Assembly (NCBI GenBank): GCA_038259365.1
Contig: JBBSOW010000160.1
Span: 1-5,559, forward strand
Length of the DNA: 5,559 nt
DNA from: JBBSOW01 sp038259365
GTDB lineage: Bacteria; Actinomycetota; Actinomycetes; Propionibacteriales; Propionibacteriaceae
Direction of reading: 5' to 3'
Shown: piece by piece, positions 1 to 4,368 of the stretch
How the letters are laid out: every line of letters starts with the position of its first letter
Position numbering within the stretch: position 1 is the first letter of the stretch
Position numbers and translations under genes: made by a program
The notes under the pieces: generated by a model
Told to the model about the DNA's origin: nothing
Seen by the model: only the letters and a program-made list of their open reading frames with translations
Databases searched by the model: none

Positions 1-134
1 CCCGCGACGCCAAGCCGGTGCCCGTGGCGGGCCCCGCCAAGACCGGGGGCGACCCCTTCAAGGCGTCGGGGAAGAAGCCCGACGCCCCGCTCGCGGAGCC
101 GCTGGCGAAGCAGGACCCGCCTGCGGCTAGGTGA
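1..134 (+). CDS. C-terminal end of a Lys/Pro/Ala-rich protein (5' end outside window)
   Basis: The frame starting at base 3 is open from the window edge to a TGA at 132-134 and gives about 43 residues. They are rich in Lys, Pro, Ala and Asp (for example DPFKASGKKPDAPLAEPLAK). Almost every codon ends in G or C until the last few, as expected for a real gene in high-GC DNA, and the other two plus frames do not show this. The composition suggests a flexible, low-complexity C-terminal tail. No domain is visible, so the function cannot be named. It converges on the acyl-CoA dehydrogenase remnant on the other strand, and the two stop codons lie within 8 nt (127-134). Coding status is fairly likely; identity is unknown. 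Confidence 0.55.
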   Translation, partial: RDAKPVPVAGPAKTGGDPFKASGKKPDAPLAEPLAKQDPPAAR

Positions 135-395
135 GCTCGGCCCTGGAGAGCCCGAGGATCCGGCGTGTCACGATCAGCTGCTGGATCTGCTGGGTTCCTT
201 CGAAGATGTCGACGATCTTGGAGTCGCGGGCCCACTTCTTGAGCAGCTCGACCTCGCTATGGCCGATCGAGCCGGTGACTCCACACAGCTGAGGGTGATG
301 TCTGAGTCCACGCGGCCGGCGTTGGCCTTGGCCGTCGGCTCCTTGAGCGAGTTGGGCTCGTGGTTGTCGGCCATCCAGGCCGCCTGCAGGGTGAG
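127..395 (-). pseudogene. C-terminal remnant of an acyl-CoA dehydrogenase (frameshifted)
   Basis: Acyl-CoA dehydrogenases are FAD enzymes that oxidise acyl-CoA to enoyl-CoA. Only about the last 90 residues remain here. The upstream part (395 down to about 279) reads LTLQAAWMADNHEPN, then KANAGRVDSDITLSCVE, in one frame. The rest (about 276 down to the TAG at 127-129) reads GSIGHSEVELLKKWARDSK, then IVDIFEGTQQIQQLIV, in another. Together they match the family's C-terminal helical domain, including the FEGTxQIQ signature near the FAD/dimer interface. The frames join around 277-281, where one base seems to be missing. A residue also appears to be lost near LKEPTAKA. The N-terminal and middle domains, including the region of the catalytic base, are absent. 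It abuts a truncated integrase with no stop between them. The remnant cannot encode an active enzyme. The family is recalled from its motifs and was not searched. Confidence 0.8.
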
Positions 396-417
396 CGGTG
401 GGCGCCCTCCCAGTCGG

Positions 418-873
418 CATTGCCTCGAATTGCAGGCGGGACAGCCCGAGGGTGGGCGACTCGGGAGGCACGTGAGGGCGGCGGACGTAGTCGGCCGGTG
501 AATGCTCCAGCAGGCCGTCGATGACGCAGGTGCGGTAGAAGCCGGTGACCACTGATAGGCGTCTGGAAACGGTCGAGAGTTTGTAGCGAGCCTCTTCCTG
601 CATCCGTCGGACGAAGAGCTCGATGTGGGGTCGCTGCGCTTGGAGGGGCTGCAGTCCGCGTGTTTGGCACCACGAGACGAAGGCCCCCAGGTCGGTGGCA
701 GCATGCTTACGGGTCAGATCTTTGTAGCGTGCGAGGTAGGCAGCGACCGCGATATGCAGGCGGTCTTCGACGCGCGCGGAGCGTCCCGATGCGGGATCGG
801 CATGCGGAGCGATGCCAGGTGCCTGGCCCACATTGCCGTTCTGGCACGATGACGTCGTGTCGATCTTCGCCAA
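418..873 (-). pseudogene. Truncated tyrosine recombinase/integrase (N-terminal core-binding domain only)
   Basis: About 152 residues resemble the N-terminal half of actinobacterial site-specific tyrosine recombinases. A SAM-like core-binding domain (residues ~36-130) contains VAAYLARYKDLTRKHAATDL, then the STVSRRLSVVTGFYRTCVID and HSPADYVRRPHVPPESPTLG segments that sit before the catalytic domain. Homology stops at LSRLQFEAM (418-420), where the catalytic domain would begin. The catalytic R...K...HxxR...H...Y residues are therefore all missing, and acyl-CoA dehydrogenase sequence follows. A full-length relative would be about 300 residues or more. The 873 start is TTG; a GTG at 829-831 is also possible, and no clear ribosome binding site is seen for either. 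The open frame runs on to 127 through the dehydrogenase remnant, giving a 248-codon chimera that is probably non-functional. If translated, the DNA-binding half could still bind its old target site. Confidence 0.82.
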
Positions 874-1033
874 GCTTCAGGAGTTCATGGGGCTAGATGG
901 CGCTCAAGTCCTCAACGGCTACCGCACCAACTTCAGAGGGCCGCGACTACCTGTGTGTGAAGTTTGTGGCGCTGTGGTGGCCTACGAAAGTCAGCGGGGG
1001 CACCTCGATTGGCACGCGCAAGAACGTCATTAG
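857..1033 (+). CDS. Small Cys2His2 zinc-finger-like protein
   Basis: This is a 58-residue protein if it starts at the GTG at 857. An ATG at 887 would give 48 residues, but the AGGAG at 879-883 is only 3 nt from it, so neither start is secure. The C-terminal half has C34-x2-C37-x11-H49-x3-H53 (CEVCGAVVAYESQRGHLDWH). That spacing fits a treble-clef or C2H2-type zinc site. The N-terminal part (FAKLQEFMGLDGAQVLNGY) could form a short helix. Small proteins with a C-x2-C...H...H tail of this look are, from memory, common in actinobacteria and their phages, mostly uncharacterised. Codon use is less G/C-biased than in the right half of the window, which suggests accessory DNA. The start overlaps the divergent start of the integrase remnant by 17 nt. 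The role is unknown; nucleic-acid binding is a guess from the metal site alone. Confidence 0.6.
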   Translation: MSIFAKLQEFMGLDGAQVLNGYRTNFRGPRLPVCEVCGAVVAYESQRGHLDWHAQERH

Positions 1034-1142
1034 CCCTCTCGTCCGAGGCCCTCAGACCGCGGCGCCACGGTAGTCGTTCGTCTCTCCCGGACCACTCATC
1101 CTTTGCGACGAGCCAGTCTTCAATGAGGTCCCGCATTGGTCA

Positions 1143-1158
1143 CTCGTCGTGTGACGAG
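1143..1158. repeat. Perfect 6-bp inverted repeat, 4-nt loop
   Basis: CTCGTC (1143-1148) and GACGAG (1153-1158) are perfect complements around GTGT. The repeat lies between the zinc-finger-like gene, which ends 110 nt upstream, and the DUF5808 gene 72 nt downstream. No T-run follows, so a terminator role is uncertain. An 8-bp palindrome TACATGTA lies nearby at 1176-1183. Either could be a protein-binding site or chance. Confidence 0.3.
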
Positions 1159-1229
1159 CGCCCACTGATCGCTGCTACATGTAACGCATGATCTGGTGTG
1201 AAGGTCTCGCCGCCAGTAGCGTTGGGGCC

Positions 1230-1412
1230 ATGGCTCGCGAACCGAAGGGACATCTCCTCGGTATTCCATACAACTGGGACCGTCCCACACGCACGGACGC
1301 ACGCGAAGGCATCTGGGATCCAGGGGACTACCGGATCTTCCCTCCGAAGACTTACGGCTGGGGCTACGGCCTCAACTTATCGGCGCTGGTACAGCGCCTC
1401 ACCCGTCACTGA
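1230..1412 (+). CDS. DUF5808 domain-containing small protein
   Basis: A 60-residue protein that matches the DUF5808 pattern almost end to end: KGHLLGIPYNWDRPT (residues 6-20), WDPGDYRIFPPKTYGWGYGL (residues 29-48), then a short hydrophilic tail. The family hallmark is G(V/I)PY(D/N)W-RPT followed by WDP, then a Pro-Lys before GWGY. This is recalled from the family and was not searched. DUF5808 has no established function. It occurs as small stand-alone proteins and as a tail on actinobacterial membrane proteins. The ATG at 1230 is chosen because the conserved region begins within a few residues and GGGG lies just upstream. An in-frame ATG at 1188 would add 14 residues with no family resemblance. 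No signal peptide or membrane helix is visible. The neighbours are small unrelated genes, so context gives no role. Confidence 0.75.
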   Translation: MAREPKGHLLGIPYNWDRPTRTDAREGIWDPGDYRIFPPKTYGWGYGLNLSALVQRLTRH

Positions 1413-1548
1413 CTTGCGCCGACCTTGGACTGTGCCAGTTGGGGAACCGTATTCGGGGACCACTGCTGAGGTGGACCGCCGCTCGAAGGCGTTCCGGTAG
1501 CGGATCCGCTTGTGGACGGCCAGTCGACGTTCCGCCTACCGTGCCTCC

Positions 1549-1935
1549 ATGGCCGATCGAGACCTGCAGCCGACACTGCTCCGTTTGGAGCGGAAGGGCT
1601 GGGACTCGCTTTGTGACAGCACAGGCGATGCGGTCTACGGACAAGCGATGACCGAAGATGCAGTGATGGTGCTGGCCAACGCCGTCGTCATGGATCGCGA
1701 CACGGTCGTCGCCGCTCTGGCGCAGGCTCCTCCCTGGCGCACCTATGAGATCAGCGACGTCCGAGTCGTCGAGACCGGACCGGACAGTGCCGCACTGGTA
1801 TATCGCGGGACCGCGTTCCGCGACGGGGAGGAGCCGGCGTTCATCGGACTCATGGCCAGCGTGTACGTGCTGCGGAACAACGAATGGCGGCTCGCGCTGT
1901 ACCAACAGACAGTTGTGCCGCCCGGCAACTCTTGA
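1549..1935 (+). CDS. NTF2-like / SnoaL-type (DUF4440-like) family protein
   Basis: A 128-residue cytosolic protein with the layout of the NTF2/SnoaL cone fold. An N-terminal helix (LQPTLLRLERKGWDSLCDST, residues 6-25) is followed by a short helix with MTEDAVMVLANAVVMDRDTV. A linker PPWRTYEISDVRVVE leads into strands AALVYRGTAF and ASVYVLRNNEWRLALYQQT. The ExxxWD near the start, the xMxDDAxxV-like segment and the closing W-RLALYQQT strand are typical of DUF4440-like members. The family includes small isomerases, hydrolases and ligand-binding proteins, so substrate and reaction cannot be inferred. The ATG at 1549 starts the protein just before the conserved helix. An upstream in-frame extension to the TTG at 1510 is Arg/Ser-rich and unlike the family. 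No clear Shine-Dalgarno is seen. Gaps of 136 and 231 nt on the two sides suggest a single-gene unit. Confidence 0.8.
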   Translation: MADRDLQPTLLRLERKGWDSLCDSTGDAVYGQAMTEDAVMVLANAVVMDRDTVVAALAQAPPWRTYEISDVRVVETGPDSAALVYRGTAFRDGEEPAFIGLMASVYVLRNNEWRLALYQQTVVPPGNS

Positions 1936-2152
1936 GCGAGCGACCGACCTTTCCCGTTTGCCATCCCCATTCGGTGAATACAACGGCCTACGCCGCGTCG
2001 GAGTAGCCACGCCCTTCGGTCACCGCATGCCGTTCGTCGATCGAGGCCGCACCGCACCGCACGAGCCGAGGTCCATGGCCCGTCCGCACCGATCCATTCG
2101 GAGAGCCACTATTGGGGGTGAGGACGTCGTGCGACGGTACCGACAAACCCGG

Positions 2153-2158
2153 GGAGGG
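2153..2158 (+). promoter_or_regulatory. Shine-Dalgarno for the 80-aa hypothetical gene
   Basis: GGAGGG at 2153-2158 lies 8 nt before the ATG at 2167. It is the clearest ribosome binding site among the small plus-strand genes and fixes that start. A small inverted repeat, CGTCG-TG-CGACG (2125-2136), lies just upstream. Confidence 0.7.
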
Positions 2159-2166
2159 CGCTGACG

Positions 2167-2409
2167 ATGGCAGCAGAGGAGGCAGCAGGCCCGAACGTGG
2201 CCCCGGCCGCTACCGGGCAGGCCCGCGCCGCGCTAGCGCGATGGGAGGACTTCGGAGGCACCTGGCGGCTCGAGCGCGTGCGTGGGCGCATAGCGACCGT
2301 CTCGCTGTACCGGTGCGACGGCGGCGAGGTGGTCGAGGTGTTGGAGTCCGACGACCCGGCCTTCGTACGCTGGGTTACCGACGATCACGGCGCCGCACAC
2401 GACCCGTGA
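2167..2409 (+). CDS. Small conserved hypothetical protein (80 aa)
   Basis: This 80-residue protein has an Ala-rich N-terminal helix (AATGQARAALARWEDFGG, residues 14-31). It then has a small beta-rich core with GTWRLERV, IATVSLYRCDGGEVVEVLES and DDPAFVRWV (residues 31-70). The layout W-x3-GG-x-W-R followed by V-x-L-x-RCDGGE-V and SDDPA resembles short uncharacterised proteins I recall from Streptomyces and other actinobacteria. No function is known to me for them. It carries one Cys (C50), no metal motif and no membrane segment or signal peptide. A good ribosome binding site and mainly G/C third positions support it as real. It is a stand-alone gene: the next plus-strand gene is more than 580 nt away. 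The last residues (TDDHGAAHDP) are probably a disordered tail. Confidence 0.65.
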   Translation: MAAEEAAGPNVAPAATGQARAALARWEDFGGTWRLERVRGRIATVSLYRCDGGEVVEVLESDDPAFVRWVTDDHGAAHDP

Positions 2410-2601
2410 GGGAGCACCCGCTCGGCGTGAAATCTCGCCACCGTCGCCAGTAGATCCCCCGTCGACCACAACCTCGGCCTCTGACCCCCGGGCGAGCCTG
2501 ACAACACCCGGCGAGCTTCGTGGACTACCGAGGCATGAACGTCGAGAGGGCGCTCGTGCCGGCGGCCAATGACGACCCATGCGGGCCCTGTGGGGTCTGC
2601 T

Positions 2602-2634
2602 GCTTGCAGGGAGTGCCATCCCGCACTGGCAAGC
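2602..2634. repeat. Imperfect inverted repeat (two-step stem)
   Basis: GCTTGC (2602-2607) pairs with GCAAGC (2629-2634), and AGTGC (2612-2616) pairs with GCACT (2623-2627). Bulges of 4 nt and 1 nt separate the two stem segments, and the loop is CATCCC. It gives 11 pairs in total. No T-run follows. It could be part of a structured RNA, an old mobile-element end, or chance. Confidence 0.3.
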
Positions 2635-2977
2635 AAGTCTGGAAGATCCGGGCCGTCAACTCCCTCCGCGCGGGAGATGCCGGTGGTCAGGGGCCTGCAC
2701 TGATAGCGACGGCCCCAGTGTCGGTCACGGGCCGGCGCGGCTGCTCGTCGGGGCAATCCAGCAGGTGAGGCTGGTGGAGCTCGGGCAGAAGTGGCCATCG
2801 CCCACGCTAGGCTGCTGAACGAGGTCGTTGCCGCGGCCTTGCGACGCGGGTGAGCCGAGTCAGGTCTTCGCGGGCCGCGACGCCAAACACGCTGCGCGGT
2901 CCACCGGCGACGGATCGGCGAGCGGCTGCCCGTTCGGCGCGACCCGCACGAGATGGTTTCTCTGGTTTGGATCTGTG

Positions 2978-2983
2978 TAAACT
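2978..2983 (+). promoter_or_regulatory. Candidate -10 element for the regulator gene, possibly leaderless
   Basis: TAAACT fits the actinobacterial TAnnnT -10 pattern. A start point about 7 nt downstream would fall almost on the ATG at 2992. No Shine-Dalgarno precedes that ATG, which agrees with a leaderless transcript. The -35 region is weak (TGGTTT at 2954-2959, repeated at 2963-2968). Confidence 0.3.
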
Positions 2984-2991
2984 AATGACCG

Positions 2992-3687
2992 ATGAAATCT
3001 GTCATTGGATCCGGGCCCGCCGATCGCGGAGCGAGGCGCCGCGAAGCCGTGCTGGCGACCCTGCGGCAGGTGGACCCCGGAGGCTCGATGAGCATCGTGG
3101 AGATCGCCGACCGGCTGGAGGTGCATCCGAACACGGTGCGTTTTCACCTGGACAGGCTCACCGCAGCGGGCCTGGTCGAATCTGTTGACGCTGTCGGGAC
3201 CGGGCCCGCGGCGCCCGGGCGGCCGGCCCTCCGGTTCCGGGCGCGGGCGGCGATGGATCCCGACGGTCCACGCGGCTACCGGTTCCTCGCCGAGCTGCTC
3301 GTGGAGTCGCTGCAGCACGGGGAGCACGCGCGCGAGCGTTCGCTGGCCGCAGGTCGGTCGTGGGGACGGCGGCGGTCGCTGGCTGCGCAGGGCCGCGTCG
3401 TCGACGGCGATCCGCTCGGCGTCCTGGTCGAGACCCTCGCCGAGCTGGGTTTCGCACCCGCCCTGCGCACCCAGGACGGTGAGGAACAGATCACCTTGGG
3501 CCACTGCCCCTTCCTGGAGCTGGCCAACACTCATCGCGACGTCATCTGCCCGGTCCACCTTGGACTGATGCGAGGGGTGCTGGAGCAGGCCGATCAGGGT
3601 CTCAACGCGCCGATCACGGTGCAGAGCCTGGAGCCTTTCGTGGAGCCCGACCGCTGCCTGGCCCGTCTCGGAGCGACGACCAGCTGA
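2992..3687 (+). CDS. Winged helix-turn-helix (ArsR/SufR-like) transcriptional regulator with C-terminal cysteines
   Basis: A 231-residue predicted cytosolic DNA-binding protein. Residues ~14-65 form a winged helix-turn-helix: REAVLATLRQ, then SIVEIADRLEVHPNTVRFHL with recognition helix NTVRFHLDRLTAAGLVE. The wing contains GRPALRFR (76-83). A helical linker (~97-155) leads to a C-terminal domain with GHCPFLELANTHRDVICPVH (170-189), giving C172-x13-C186, plus H171, H181 and H189 and a later C222. This layout resembles SufR-type regulators, where C-terminal Cys residues hold an Fe-S cluster. The third and fourth Cys spacings of SufR are not matched, so the ligand could be another metal, a redox switch or nothing. 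It converges on the hemerythrin gene and overlaps its 3' end, so it may control hemerythrin and itself. No Shine-Dalgarno is seen. Confidence 0.82.
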   Translation: MKSVIGSGPADRGARRREAVLATLRQVDPGGSMSIVEIADRLEVHPNTVRFHLDRLTAAGLVESVDAVGTGPAAPGRPALRFRARAAMDPDGPRGYRFLAELLVESLQHGEHARERSLAAGRSWGRRRSLAAQGRVVDGDPLGVLVETLAELGFAPALRTQDGEEQITLGHCPFLELANTHRDVICPVHLGLMRGVLEQADQGLNAPITVQSLEPFVEPDRCLARLGATTS

Positions 3688-4180
3688 AATCGGGTTCCCG
3701 GCACTGCCATCCCGGCGGTCGGGCGAGGTTTTCCGCGAAGTGCCGGAGATCGGACTGCCCTTCGGGGGAGAGCGCTTCCTCAGCGTGGCCGAAGACGATG
3801 GGATCCTCCTTCGAGAGGTGACGCTCCACCTCCGCCCGGAGGATCCGGCAGACGTCCTGCTGCTCCCGGAGCGGGCTCTGCGTGCTCAGGTGCTCCTCCA
3901 TCCTGTCCAGGGTCGACCACAGCTCGCAGTGTTCCTTGGACATGGCGAAGACCGGACCTGCCCAGTCGGCCTCGGCGAGAGCTGGAAACAGGAACTCCTC
4001 CTCGAGGTAGATGTGTCGGCGTAGCGTCTCCATCGCTGTGCGTAGGTTTCTGGTGGCGCCGTCCGCGCCCCCTCGTTGGACGAGGAAGTCGCAGATGGCT
4101 CGCTCGATGTCGGGGAAGTCCTCCGCGAGCACGGCGTGCAGGCCGGCCGCACCGATCGTCGGCAGCTCATGGTGGGTCAT
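3614..4180 (-). CDS. Hemerythrin HHE-domain protein
   Basis: A 188-residue predicted soluble four-helix-bundle diiron protein that would bind O2 or possibly NO. Likely iron ligands are visible: H15 (GLHAVL), H56-x3-E60 (RRHIYLEEEFLFPAL), H84 (MSKEHCELW) and H121-x3-E125 (VERHLSKEDPIVF). The family body ends near GWQCREP (~residue 163). The last ~24 residues are a Ser/Gly/Pro/Arg tail with weak third-position bias, lying entirely over the 3' end of the convergent regulator, so they are probably recent read-through. The ATG at 4180 is chosen because AGGAGGT (4188-4194, minus strand) sits 7 nt upstream. A GTG at 4189 overlaps that site. The gene lies 188 nt downstream of ctaD on the same strand, but a hairpin and its own promoter-like region suggest separate control. 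O2 storage, O2 sensing and NO handling are all possible; the sequence does not choose. Confidence 0.88.
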   Translation of the reverse strand: MTHHELPTIGAAGLHAVLAEDFPDIERAICDFLVQRGGADGATRNLRTAMETLRRHIYLEEEFLFPALAEADWAGPVFAMSKEHCELWSTLDRMEEHLSTQSPLREQQDVCRILRAEVERHLSKEDPIVFGHAEEALSPEGQSDLRHFAENLARPPGWQCREPDFSWSSLRDGPGSGRAPRKAPGSAP

Positions 4181-4187
4181 GGACGGC

Positions 4188-4194
4188 ACCTCCT
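4188..4194 (-). promoter_or_regulatory. Shine-Dalgarno of the hemerythrin gene
   Basis: On the minus strand the sequence reads AGGAGGT, a near-perfect anti-SD match, 7 nt before the ATG at 4180. It decides the start: the in-frame GTG at 4187-4189 overlaps the site and cannot use it. Confidence 0.8.
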
Positions 4195-4233
4195 GGGGTG
4201 GAGCAGCTCTGCTGGGCTGCGGATCGCGTCGGC

Positions 4234-4253
4234 CGCCGAACAGTCCGTCGGCG
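4234..4253. repeat. 6-bp inverted repeat in the hemerythrin leader
   Basis: CGCCGA (4234-4239) and TCGGCG (4248-4253) are perfect complements with an 8-nt loop. They lie between the AT-rich promoter-like island and the hemerythrin ribosome binding site, so they could form a 5' leader stem in the mRNA or a binding site. Evidence is structural only. Confidence 0.3.
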
Positions 4254-4258
4254 TCCGG

Positions 4259-4290
4259 TCAATTTGCACATTACCAGTTTGTGACAAATA
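4259..4290 (-). promoter_or_regulatory. AT-rich promoter/operator candidate for the hemerythrin gene
   Basis: This is the most AT-rich stretch in the right half of the window. On the minus strand it offers a TAnnnT -10 candidate, TAATGT (4268-4273), which would leave a leader of about 80 nt. Directly upstream of it lies the odd palindrome TTTGT-N-ACAAA (4278-4288), placed where a repressor would sit between the -35 and -10 regions. No good -35 is seen. The regulator encoded at 2992-3687 is a natural candidate ligand, but this is inference. Confidence 0.4.
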
Positions 4291-4331
4291 TGGGACGTCT
4301 CTGCGTCGAGGCAGGTCGTCACGCCAGGAGT

Positions 4332-4366
4332 GCCCAGCAACGCGACGTCGCCTGGGCGGGCAGGCG
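4332..4366 (-). terminator. Hairpin(s) just downstream of ctaD, terminator-like
   Basis: A perfect stem CGCCTG/CAGGCG (4349-4354 with 4361-4366, 6-nt loop) begins 2 nt after the ctaD stop codon. It competes with a second perfect stem, GCCCAG/CTGGGC (4332-4337 with 4352-4357), which encloses the 10-bp palindrome GCGACGTCGC (4342-4351). No T-run follows, as in many actinobacterial terminators. It would separate ctaD from the hemerythrin gene. Confidence 0.45.
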
Positions 4367-4368
4367 GT

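Larger units (their letters stand above)
2410..2991. other. 582-nt stretch with no supportable gene
   Basis: Open frames exist here on both strands, but none shows a recognisable domain, a good ribosome binding site or consistent G/C third positions. The longest are a minus-strand frame from 2798 down to 2385, which runs antisense into the 3' end of the 80-aa gene, and a plus frame from 2520 to 2768 containing CGPCGVCC. The stretch holds an imperfect hairpin at 2602-2634 and, at its right end, the candidate promoter of the regulator. It may be decayed coding sequence. Confidence 0.45.

Noticed and set aside
933..1136. Minus-strand frame beginning MRDLIEDWLVAKDEW
   Set aside because: The N-terminus looks protein-like, but the rest is antisense to the Cys2His2 protein and has no supporting domain or ribosome binding site. 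The zinc-finger-like gene is the better explanation.
259..1561. 13-bp repeat ATGGCCGATCGAG at 259-271 and 1549-1561
   Set aside because: One copy is in the dehydrogenase remnant and one is the start of the NTF2-like gene, with no homology around them. A match of this length is plausible by chance in 5.5 kb.
1399..2010. Minus-strand frame of 203 codons antisense to the NTF2-like gene
   Set aside because: Its translation is His/Arg/Gly-rich without family resemblance, while the plus strand gives a recognisable fold.
2410..2450. Possible terminator after the 80-aa gene (GGCG...CGCC, 4 bp)
   Set aside because: The stem is too short and no T-run follows.
2860..3558. Minus-strand frame of 232 codons antisense to the regulator
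   Set aside because: The plus strand encodes a clear winged-helix protein with strong third-position bias; the antisense translation has no recognisable domain.
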